NCBI GenBank assembly: GCA_026874595.1
Contig: CM049318.1
Location: 55,011,250-55,075,249, forward strand
DNA from: Sipunculus nudus
Lineage: Eukaryota > Annelida > Sipuncula > Golfingiida > Sipunculidae
DNA length: 64,000 bases
Direction: 5' to 3'
In this document: piece by piece, positions 57,401 to 64,000 of the stretch
Position numbering within the stretch: position 1 is the stretch's first letter
Layout of the letters: each line of letters opens with the position of its first letter
Notes under the pieces: generated by a model
What the model saw: the letters and a program-made list of their open reading frames with translations, nothing else
Database searches by the model: none
Told to the model about the DNA's origin: nothing
Translations under genes and position numbers: made by a program

Positions 57401-60400
57401 TCAAGATATATGATAACAGTGTTTTACCTGTTATAGTGTGGCCCAGGACCATATTTTTAATAGAACAATGTGGAGAAATATCTTTGATCCTTATGTTTGT
57501 ATGGAGATACTCTGCCAAACTTGTGTAATTTTATATAGTCTATAACATGACATATTTTGCAATTTTTCTTAAATGGATGTCCAGTGAATTCTTTCTGATA
57601 CAGCTCCACAATTCAGACTTGGAGAGTTCTTGTCTGAGGTCAGTGGCAAATATATGGATCACCTCTCAGGCCATAAACCGGAGGGGAATGGAATTTTTAA
57701 ATAGCCCCTATTCTGGTGCTCAAAAGAAAGGCACTGAAGATAAGGAACTTCCTAAAATGAATGCAACCCTTGCATCGCCAGAACATTTAAGCCCTTGGTA
57801 TCCTTAGATATAAGAAAGTCAGTTAATTAGCTGATCTTAACAACATAAGCTCTCAATTTTACACTATTGCTGAACACCCAGAATTAGGTTGAAATACAGA
57901 ATTTGATTACCAGTGTTCATCTCCTAGTGCTAATTTCTTTGCGCCTAAGCCACCAGCTAGCCTATTGTAGTTAGCTTTGAAATTCTGGGGGGAAATTGGG
58001 ACTGTATAATGTCTATATGAATGATTTTAAAAAAAATAAAACAACACTGTTTAATTTAAATGTAATTGAAACTATGCTTTCAAATAATCAAACTGCATTT
58101 CTTCTGCTTAAGTTAGACACATACCTAGGTAGGCAGAAGCGGATCCAGGGGGGGGGGGGTCCAGGGGGTCCGGACCCCCCCTTTTTCATCAGAAACAACG
58201 TTTTTTAAGGGCTTCAGACAAAATTTTGCCGCCTGGACCCCCCCTTTTTCAGACCTGAGGACCTTTTTTTTAGGGTTTTCATTTGTCCTCCTGGGTTGGA
58301 ACCCCCCTTTTCCTTAATCCTGGATCCGCCCCTGGTAGGTAGCATGACTGCTGTTTTAAAAAGTGAATGGCCATAGGAGAGGACAGGCATGGCCTTAATA
58401 AATCAACCCTCCTAGTAGCTGAGGCTATCCTAGCTACCTTTGGCTAAACCGAAGAGGAAGAATCAAACCCCTGTCCAGTGGTATAGCCCAAGCTATGTGC
58501 AGTGGAGTCACTTAACTGCATTTGATTGGCTGATAGCTGGTGGTCAGTCACTTGACACTGGATATGCATCAACTTGTGACAGAAAAGAGGATGGAAGTTA
58601 CAATATGTTAAGTGCCCGGTGTCAAGTACATTATACTAAGTGTTGCTTTTAATGTTGTTTTTCAGTCCTTCAGGCCGGGCTGTATTTACTGGTGGTGTAA
58701 GGGTGAAAGCAGATGACCTAACTGAAACTGTAAGTGAAACTGAAGATTTGTTTCTATAAATGTCATGAAACAAACCCAGAATTATAATTTAATCATAAAC
58801 ATTAATGTGAAGATAATATTAGAGCTATAGTTTGATAAATTCTTAACACAAACTAAGAATTGCAATTTATTTCGATAACGTAGGTGTGAGTATAGGTGAC
58901 ACTTTATAGAATTGACCTTCTCACCTCACTCATTTGTTACATTGACTAGCTCAGTGTTTAATGGTTTACATGAAGATATACTGTTGTTGGCTTCATACTT
59001 GTGAGGTTAAAAGTTCGTGATTTTCCCTTCTTCCCATTTTTGAGGTCTAACTATTCAATCAAAGTCATAACTATTGGCCAGGGACACAAGTGAACAGCAA
59101 ACAAGTAGAAATTACTGTTCAGGATTGGAAACTCATTAAAAAGATATGACATCTCTTTTTCCTTTCAACTTGCCTTCGTTGATAAGACCTCTTTATTTAC
59201 AAGGGTTTTATTTTTGCGGTAAAATCCTTTTCACGTATATTGCAAATTTGAAACCTTCGCAAAAAATGCAGCCAAAGCATTCAACACATTTTCACATTTT
59301 GCTATGACAATAGTAGTTATACAAATTTCCTTTTATTTGTTTTATCTTTCAGCTGGTGCTTAATAATTTGGATAACTTTGAAAACCTTGTGATATTCATG
59401 AAGCAAAACATCAGCCAAGTGAGTATCACACCTGACCGTTTATTTCCTATGTAATATTTTATGAGTCTATACATTGAAAACATATTTAAATACTACTTCA
59501 CTCTAACTGGCCACATAAACTTTAACTGTCTTGTCTATCACTGCTTTACATTGGGACATGTAAATTAATCTTGTGTATTGATTCCTTCAGTCCATGATGA
59601 CTTGATAGGATAACTCCATGGCCTGTAGGTGTCACTGTTTATTTGATGAGGATTAATAAAACCATATGATAAGAATGACATGTAATTATATATTAATTTC
59701 TTAATTATCTTAATTTCAGGTTTTATATGCATGAGGCTCTGTATAATTTAGTGAGATAAATTTACTGTTCAGCTGTCAGAGTCTGTCTATAAAGTTAAAT
59801 CAAAATTGTAAAAAGGATGTCGCCTGTGTTTAAAGCATTTTGTTCTTTAAGATAAAATTTTCCTCACATCTTTTACGTCAGGCAATAAAACTCTCTAAGT
59901 TTCCTTTGTATGGTTGTATAGTTGGTCTGTTTTGATATTTCAGTTTGAATGTGATGGCTGCAGTGGTGTAATTATCGCCTTGTACTCTGTCATACTCTCA
60001 AGAAATATTAAAAAGTAAGTATCTGTATCTAGATAAAATATTTGTAAAAACTATGTGGAAAGTTATATCTCAAATTATTTAGTAAATTTTGGGTTTGATA
60101 GGTATATAAGTCTTGGCAGATGGTATTGTTATTAAGCTTTCTACAACAAGCCTCTTCACATATAGGCAGGGCTCGACATCAACTTTTGAATTTTTTGTCC
60201 AGTTGACAAATATGAATTTTACTTGTCCTATAATAATTAATGATTGCAACCACAAACACAAAAAGTGTGTTCCATATGATTACTTTGCAACAATAAACGT
60301 GTTAAAATGTTTGTTTTTAAAATATCTCTTTAGCATTTGCACAGACAAACAAACAGGTAATTCAAGATACAGGTAATACAATACAATTTCATTTCTCAAA

Positions 60401-62827
60401 GAAAAAAATGGCTGATCAGTTACGATTCAGGCTACTGTATAAATGTTTATATTGGACCCACTTGCTCTGCCAGACAAGTTGGAGCCAACTTTTGGTTGCC
60501 CTATCACCATTTACTGGAATGTTAACCTGCCTGTGCAAGCATTTAACAGTCAATGTTCAGGTCAAGCAAACGTATTCCCAATCTCATATTATCATATAAC
60601 ATAATTTCCTTTGCAAAAGTATTAATATAGATTTTACATATAATGAACCCAATTCATGCAGGAAAAACATTTTTATGCCCCTGCCACAAAGTGGCCGGGG
60701 CATATAGTTTTACTCATGTCCGTCATTCCGTCATTCTGTCATTCCGTCATTCCGAAATCAAACAGTTGTACGGACTTTTTTTCGCAATGCTTGCAGATAT
60801 TGGCCTGATTTTTGGTGTGTGGGCAGATAATGACCAGTTACAGATCGAGTTCGCGTTTCGTCCAAGTTGACCTACTTTTGACCGTTTTACGGCTCCAAAA
60901 CATAGAAAATTTCATGAAAAATAGAAATTTTCAGGACAAATACACATGTACAGACTTTTTTTCCCAATGCCTGCAGATATTGGCCTGATTTTTTGTGTGT
61001 GGGCAGATAATGACCAGTTACAGATCGAGTTCGCGTTTCATCCCAGTTGACCTACTTTTGACCGTTTTACAGCTCCAAAACTTAGAAAATTTCATGAAAA
61101 ATAGAAATTTTCAGGACAAATACACATGTACGGACTTTTTTTCCCAATGCCTGCAGATAATGGCCTGATTTTTGGTGTGTGGGCAGATAATGACCAGTTA
61201 CAGATCGAGTTCGCGTTTCGACCCGGTTGACCTTCTTTTCACCGTTTTACGGCTCCTAAACTTAGAAAATTTCATGAAAAATAGAAATTTTCATGACAAA
61301 TACACATGTACGGACTTTTTTTCGCAATGCCTGCAGATATTGGCCTGATTTTTGGTGTGTGGGCAGATAATGACTAGTTACAGATTGAGTTCGCGTTTTG
61401 TCCCGGTTGACCTACTTTTGACCGTTTTACGGCTCCTAAACTTAGAAAACTTCATGAAAAATAGAAATTTTCATGACAAATACACATGTACAGCCGTTTT
61501 TAGCCCTCAGCTCATAGGCTGATGGGCTATTGTCGTCACCAAAGCTGTCCGTCTGTCCATCTGTCTGTCCGGTGTCTGTCCGTCCGTCCGTCCGTTCCGC
61601 GTCTGTTAACTTTTACCTTGTGAGCGGGATATCTCTAAAAGGATTCACGGTTGGAATTTTATTTCATCAGTGAAGATGTATATCGATAAAATCTCGGTCA
61701 AGTTCAAAGATGGGTGACCTTGACCCATTTTTCTACATTTTAGAGCTGATTATAGAAAAACACTCAGAAGTTTATATCTCAGGAACCATTGTGTGGATTT
61801 TCACAAAACTTACTATGATCATTGGGACTGATGGTCTGTATGTGCTGCACAATTTTGGTGGCGCCACCTGCAATTTCTGAATTTTTAATGAAATTTTATC
61901 GGATTTTTCAATTTTGGCCTGTTTTGTCTGTGGGCGCATAATGACCACTTACAGATCGAGTTCGCGTTTTGTCCCAGTTAACCTATTTTTCACCATATGA
62001 CAGATCCTGAACATAGAAAATTTCATGAAAGACAGAAATTTTCATGAAAAATGCACATATATGGACTTTTTTTTTCACAATGCCTGCAGATACTGGCCTG
62101 ATTTTTGGTGTGTTGCTTGATAATGACCCTTTACAGATCGATTTTGCATTTTGCCCTTGTTGACCTACTTTTGACCATACAACACCTCCTGAACTTAAAA
62201 AATTTTACAAAATTTAACAAATGTTTCTAATTTGCCCCAGGCGGGGGCATTCGTGTCGTTCCGACACATCTAGTTTTCTATATATTTTTCCACAAAAAAA
62301 GGTGGTTGTGTGATTTGTTCAAAAACTATTGGCACGTCAATGAGCATGACTGTCAACTCATCATGACTTCACACACGGGGAAATCCCCTTTGACTTAAAA
62401 ATTCTAGATCTCATCAAAACCTTAGTATTTCTGACACAGCCAACCCCAAACTTTCAGAGAAGAATAAAAATAACATGTATTGCGAGATATTAAACATCAA
62501 CAACTGACAGCTTTTACAATTTCCATAACAGATGTAACTCATGTTTTTTTCTTTACCTGTTTGTGACTTGTAAAAATCCTTATTCAGCTTTTCCAGGATG
62601 TCATTTATATAAGTGCACACACACACCTAGTTTATCTAAACCTAAATTGTACTTTTATTCAAACACACCACTTATCTTTTTACATATGATATCAGGGTGT
62701 TTCCATCTTGAATTTGTGAACTATAAACATGAAATAATGCATAGTGATATTGTTAACCTGCAGTGTGATATCTGACATGGATGAACCAACAAACCAACTG
62801 ATGGGGGCCCATGGCTACTGTACTCAG
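42084..62827 (+). CDS. MINDY4: MINDY-4 deubiquitinase (FAM188B family), 12 exons, 3' end outside window
   Basis: MINDY enzymes are cysteine proteases that cleave Lys48-linked polyubiquitin. Exons: 42084-42152, 45310-45429, 51772-52030, 52800-52987, 53410-53988, 54772-54888, 56000-56088, 57007-57105, 58666-58729, 59353-59418, 59944-60014, 62764-62827. All junctions are GT-AG and phase-compatible, giving about 595 residues. The N-terminal block VTASLVREYLSRKGL and the block around PIDLNTA are those of MINDY4. Residues 63-400 are Ser-rich linker. The catalytic domain starts near 400. It has GIVQKKGGPCGVLAAVQ with the oxyanion Gln and nucleophile Cys (about residue 448, codon 56,009-56,011), then IFWRAG, FECDGCSGVIIALYS and LMGAHGYCTQ. 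The catalytic His block would lie beyond the window. The start is the strong-context ATG at 42,084; an in-frame ATG at 42,006 would add 26 residues with no family match. Confidence 0.95.
42820..43411. mobile_element. MITE with tandemly repeated left end
   Basis: The right end GTGCCTGAGAACCATACCTT (43,388-43,407) is the inverted partner of AAGGTATGGTTCTCAGGCAC at 42,994-43,013. Related left ends occur at 42,849 and 43,141, about 146 bp apart. The innermost copy (43,141-43,407) is the element proper, with a 16-bp C run. In MINDY4 intron 1. Confidence 0.8.
44047..44083. repeat. Perfect 13-bp inverted repeat (hairpin)
   Basis: GGCGACGCAACAG (44,047-44,059) and CTGTTGCGTCGCC (44,071-44,083) pair around an 11-nt loop. 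A small AGCCC/GGGCT stem sits directly upstream (44,031-44,046). Confidence 0.85.
44541..44569. repeat. Perfect 12-bp inverted repeat (hairpin)
   Basis: TGTGGCTCTGTA (44,541-44,552) pairs with TACAGAGCCACA (44,558-44,569) around a 5-nt loop. It lies in MINDY4 intron 1; no gene is seen in 43,420-45,300. Confidence 0.85.
45310..45429 (+). CDS. MINDY4: MINDY4 exon 2
   Basis: It encodes GLTQTLAMLDAELPRGDNSI ... LAKALHMEKMMKKNK, phase 0 at both ends. The R-x-D-x-S-I-x-N-R pattern and the helical end are family-conserved. Confidence 0.93.
46013..46645 (+). repeat. Left long terminal inverted repeat
   Basis: It pairs with 49,150-49,627 in reverse complement. Shared landmarks in order are GGGACACACT, GGAGAAACCCGGGCCCAA, TTCCTAACTATAACATATAT, ACTGGTTACGTTAGATTAGA, a CGTAAAATATT tract and CCAAATCG/CTAAATCG. 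It is about 150 bp longer than the right arm because of extra sequence near 46,150-46,260. Confidence 0.82.
47358..48632 (-). pseudogene. Ulp1/C48-like cysteine protease with C-terminal Cys/His finger, frame broken three times
   Basis: The family comprises SUMO-type cysteine proteases that also occur as transposon-borne genes. The frame runs from an ATG at 48,632 and is interrupted by TAA near 48,427, a frameshift at a 17-bp C/G run (48,020-48,036), and a frameshift at an A8 run near 47,570. Visible landmarks are WLTSEHICAATHLLKRQYP, GLQDSILAPF, AVQILHKGTDHWVCAI with the catalytic His (codon 47,890-47,892), VFLLNS where the Asp/Asn is expected, and KQRPGSGDCALFAIG with Gln and the catalytic Cys (47,716-47,718). 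The C-terminus SCTCGLADVF...CDCTCQCKFHVSC...FCSHC resembles a PHD-type zinc finger. Two breaks fall in homopolymers, so assembly error is possible. The true 5' end is uncertain. Confidence 0.75.
49150..49627 (-). repeat. Right long terminal inverted repeat
   Basis: It is the reverse-complement partner of the left arm. It ends ...GGGTTTTAGTGTGTCCC, followed at once by the target-site copy ttaaatgac. Confidence 0.82.
50298..50577. mobile_element. Second copy of the ~275-bp GGTnTGGTTCTCAGGCAC MITE
   Basis: AGGTCTGGTTCTCAGGCACT at the left and TTGCCTGAAAACCATACATT at the right. The interior CAAGAAGATAAAATrATACA and TTTATCG blocks match 43,141-43,407. It lies in MINDY4 intron 2, outside the Ulp1 element. 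Confidence 0.8.
51636..51716. mobile_element. Short foldback repeat, TTGTGTCGAA type
   Basis: GAAACCTCCTTGTGTCGAAG and TTCGACACAAGGGGGTTTTA are imperfect inverted arms. It ends only about 55 bp before the MINDY4 exon 3 acceptor. Confidence 0.7.
51772..52030 (+). CDS. MINDY4: MINDY4 exon 3
   Basis: It encodes DQEYPFRAMIELMTKYFLEK and then a Ser/Thr-rich linker. The helical start is the counterpart of the family's ...LELITRYFL block. It ends in phase 1. Confidence 0.92.
52800..52987 (+). CDS. MINDY4: MINDY4 exon 4
   Basis: It encodes GLRQTGDLVLEDSLEGETFL ... RGMAGGVVSSLE. It enters in phase 1 and leaves in phase 0. It is a variable linker; the RGMAGG piece resembles RGMMSG in vertebrates. Confidence 0.88.
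53410..53988 (+). CDS. MINDY4: MINDY4 exon 5 (long linker)
   Basis: A 193-codon exon that starts DRDKRRYNRGKMSKPGP, is rich in Ser, Arg, Asp and Lys, and ends SKPIDLNTAV. The ending marks the entry to the catalytic domain. Both ends are phase 0. Confidence 0.92.
54376..54448. repeat. (AT)n microsatellite
   Basis: About 70 bp of alternating AT with one TATATTATAT interruption, in MINDY4 intron 5. Confidence 0.97.
54772..54888 (+). CDS. MINDY4: MINDY4 exon 6 (catalytic domain start)
   Basis: It encodes DLKKLIFGTANQNFNDEWKY ... LLWGIVQKK. The F-N-x-E-W-K block and the Gln of GIVQ before the catalytic Cys are conserved. Confidence 0.96.
55120..55570. repeat. Dispersed ~450-bp repeat, copy in MINDY4 intron 6
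   Basis: It is the same family as 5,880-6,350, with a 19-bp G run (55,232-55,250) at a position where the other copy has only GGGGG. A CGTCCGTCCGTC word is present. Confidence 0.7.
56000..56088 (+). CDS. MINDY4: MINDY4 exon 7 (catalytic Cys)
   Basis: It encodes GGPCGVLAAVQACMLHQMLF then ADKKRPTIE. The nucleophile Cys is codon 56,009-56,011. It ends in phase 2. Confidence 0.97.
56089..58130. other. MINDY4 introns 7 and 8: no other feature seen
   Basis: Apart from exon 8 (57,007-57,105), this is AT-rich intron sequence without a recognised repeat or open exon. A minus-strand frame at 56,359-56,595 and a plus-strand frame at 57,547-57,807 lack domain or splice support. Confidence 0.6.
57007..57105 (+). 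CDS. MINDY4: MINDY4 exon 8
   Basis: It encodes LNPSRQERSEALAVALSRIF then WRAGEQKKAVVA, phase 2 to 2. The A-L-A-x-I-x-WRAG pattern is family-specific. Confidence 0.94.
58138..58336. mobile_element. ~200-bp MITE with GCGGATCCAGG termini
   Basis: GCGGATCCAGGGG at the left and CCTGGATCCGC at the right are inverted. GGTAGG words flank both sides. The inside repeats GGACCCCCCCTTTTTC twice and has a 12-bp G run. Confidence 0.8.
58480..58620 (+). repeat. Dispersed repeat, copy related to 10,226-10,466
   Basis: TTGGCTGATAGCTGGTGGTC, CATCAACTTGTGACAGAAAA and GGATGGAAGTTACA. It ends about 45 bp before the MINDY4 exon 9 acceptor. Confidence 0.65.
58666..58729 (+). CDS. MINDY4: MINDY4 exon 9
   Basis: It encodes PSGRAVFTGGVRVKADDLTE, phase 2 to 0, between a TTTTTCAG acceptor and a GTAAGT donor. 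Confidence 0.92.
58976..59276. mobile_element. MITE, ACTGTGGTTG family, diverged copy
   Basis: ATACTGTTGTTGGCTTCATA at the left and TTGAAACCTTCGCAAAAAAT then GCAGCCAAAG at the right. It lies in MINDY4 intron 9, about 75 bp before exon 10. Confidence 0.75.
59353..59418 (+). CDS. MINDY4: MINDY4 exon 10
   Basis: It encodes LVLNNLDNFENLVIFMKQNI then SQ, phase 0 at both ends. It matches the family segment ending in L-x-F-L-x-Q-x-I. Confidence 0.93.
59944..60014 (+). CDS. MINDY4: MINDY4 exon 11
   Basis: It encodes FECDGCSGVIIALYSVILSR then NIK, phase 0 to 2. It matches the hydrophobic core strand and helix of the catalytic fold. Confidence 0.94.
60560..60674 (+). repeat. Host repeat split by the Pearl-like element, left part
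   Basis: AGGTCAAGCAAACGTATTCC ... ATAGATTTTACATATAATGA ACCCAATTC matches 63,752-63,865. It continues after the element at 62,274. Confidence 0.8.
60675..62273 (+). mobile_element. Pearl/Helentron-like non-autonomous element
   Basis: Starts with a hairpin (TATGCCCC 60,674-60,681 against GGGGCATA 60,697-60,704, with GCCAC/GTGGC inside). It continues with GTCATTCCGTC repeats, about four 180-bp units (60,780-61,490), a nested GTCCGTC-rich block (61,500-61,905), one and a half more units, and a GTGTCGTTCCGACAC hairpin followed by ATCTAG. A CTAG end, a 3' hairpin, no target duplication and insertion in a T run fit Helitron/Helentron-derived elements; tandem core plus ACGG-type tract is the Pearl architecture of bivalves. 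Confidence 0.85.
61500..61905 (+). repeat. GTCCGTC-rich repeat nested within the array
   Basis: Starts AGCTCATAGGCTGATGGGCT, has (GTCCGTCC)n at 61,560-61,600 and GGTGGCGCCACC at 61,857-61,868. It interrupts the 180-bp periodicity. Confidence 0.7.
62274..62410 (+). repeat. Host repeat split by the Pearl-like element, right part
   Basis: TTTTCTATATATTTTTCCAC, GTGATTTGTTCAAAAACTAT and TTAAAAATTCTAGAT match 63,868-64,000 in order. Confidence 0.8.
62764..62827 (+). CDS. MINDY4: MINDY4 exon 12 (last exon seen)
   Basis: It encodes VISDMDEPTNQLMGAHGYCT then Q, followed by a GTAATG donor in phase 0. The G-A-H-G-Y-C-T-Q block is near-invariant in MINDY4. Confidence 0.95.
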
Positions 62828-63283
62828 GTAATGTCAGACATTTTACCAACAATATACATGTATATTTACAGTATTTACAATTAAACAGGATTGATATGTA
62901 TGCCAGATTTTAGAAGACTTAAGACCTGATAATAGTATCTTTTAGTCTTGAAGCAAACTTGTAATCCTTGAAAATATTTTTGACCATCAATCATTTTCTA
63001 TAAAAATCAGACTTTAATTGGTTATCCATCTTTCGGTGTCTTTCATGTGAACATCAGTTTAAAAAACGCTCATTTATTATCTACAGACCATTTTTATTTT
63101 TCTTCTGCCAAGAGTTCACATGTTTTCACCACTATATGTTAATTTGTCTGATAGAAACTTTACTAAAAAAAGTATGAATAGATTTTAGATGAAAGTTTGT
63201 GGAGAATTAGTGTAACACCCAGTGAACAACCCTTAAAATTTTAGAGGTCATCTGGATCACCATTCAGGTCCATGATTTATTTT

Positions 63284-63510
63284 AAAGCAGGGGTGGAAAA
63301 TGATTAAGGAAAATGGGGGTCCAGCCCAGGAGGACTAATGACAAAGCCTAAAAAAATGTTCCGATGTCCGGAAAGTACTGAAAAAAATTGGTCTGAAACC
63401 CTTAAAAACAGGTTGCGGTGGCTGAAAAAGGTGGGATCTGGACCCTCTGGATCCACTTCTGTTAAAGTATTTCTTTACCGTTGGGAGATGTCTTTGTCCT
63501 GGCCAAGGGT
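63284..63510. mobile_element. Copy of the GGATCC MITE family, diverged
   Basis: TTAAGGAAAATGGGGGTCCA, AACCCTTAAAAACAGGTTGC and GGACCCTCTGGATCCACTTC are an inverted relative of 58,138-58,336. The 70-codon frame here is not a gene. Confidence 0.6.
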
Positions 63511-63751
63511 GAGATCATCCTTTTCTAGTATAAAAAAACCTGAAGTGTAAATTTCTCAATGCAGTGGGCGTGGTTGCTGTTGCTCTCCAGACTCCAACAG
63601 CTTCTCTCCTGGCTTATGGACTTTCATAGCTGTCCTTGCTTTAGGCTTGATGTTGCATCTACAGAATTATTGCATTTAGCTTTTTCTCCCCTGTCTTTTC
63701 AAAATTTCTCCTTACTTTAGTCATAATGATTTTACTTCACCCCCTGTCTAT

Positions 63752-64000
63752 AGGTCAAGCAGTCGTATTTCAAAACTCATTATATTATCATATAACACAC
63801 CTGCCTATGAAAAAAATATTAAAATAGATTTTACATAAACTGAACCCAATTCCTGGAGGTTCAACATTTTTTCTATTTATTTTTTTCACAAAAAAAACAT
63901 GATGTGATTTGTTCAAAGGCTAATGGCACATCTATGAGCACTGTTAATTTGGCAGTGACGTCCCCTGCAGGGAAAACCCCTGTGACTAAAAATTCTAGAT
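63752..64000 (+). repeat. Uninterrupted copy of the host repeat (empty site)
   Basis: Contains both halves joined (CAACATTTTTTCTATTTATT at about 63,861-63,880) without the 1.6-kb element. It runs to the window edge. Confidence 0.8.

Noticed and set aside
60643-60870. 75-codon frame similar to a frame at the left window edge
   Set aside because: Both translate the 180-bp tandem repeat; the protein likeness only reflects the DNA repeat.
1-64000. CRISPR arrays, bacterial operons, rRNA or tRNA genes
   Set aside because: No direct-repeat/spacer pattern with uniform short repeats, no Shine-Dalgarno-led gene clusters, and no cloverleaf or rRNA core was recognised on reading.

Overview
The window is AT-rich animal DNA with spliced genes, GT-AG introns and a dense load of transposon relics. 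Several repeat types, above all tandem arrays joined to (ACGG/GTCC)n tracts and short hairpin ends (the Pearl/Helentron-like architecture described in bivalves), suggest a mollusc, most likely a bivalve. The species cannot be named from the sequence. I see no bacterial or viral gene and no CRISPR.

Two host genes lie head to head and fill almost the whole window. On the minus strand, 17 phase-compatible exons from 41,398 back to 1,521 encode a transmembrane channel-like (TMC) protein; its 3' end lies beyond the left edge. On the plus strand, 12 phase-compatible exons from 42,084 to 62,827 encode the deubiquitinase MINDY-4 (FAM188B family), including the catalytic Cys motif; its 3' end lies beyond the right edge. 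The ATG codons are 685 bp apart, around a YY1-like ATGGCGGC site, so the genes may share a bidirectional promoter.

The introns hold most of the sequence. From left to right: a 180-bp tandem array (1-1,290); small MITE-like elements; a 1.4-kb foldback element (10.47-11.87 kb); a nested cluster of a MITE, a TA-flanked TIR element and a LINE fragment (13.7-16.4 kb); an 18.5-kb TMC intron with GC-rich nested MITEs, a 279-bp and a 336-bp tandem array (23.6-27.7 kb, the latter with a 1,008-bp higher-order unit) and a decayed pogo/Tigger-like transposase (28.0-30.4 kb); a LINE fragment in TMC intron 1 (38.9-40.1 kb); and, in MINDY4 introns, hairpins, MITEs and a 1.6-kb Pearl/Helentron-like element whose ends are fixed by a nearby empty-site copy (60.7-62.3 kb).

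The most unusual object is a 3.6-kb element in MINDY4 intron 2 (46,013-49,627). It has long imperfect terminal inverted repeats, a 9-bp target duplication with one mismatch, and a single recognisable gene. That gene is an antisense Ulp1/C48-like cysteine protease with a C-terminal Cys/His finger. I find no transposase in it.
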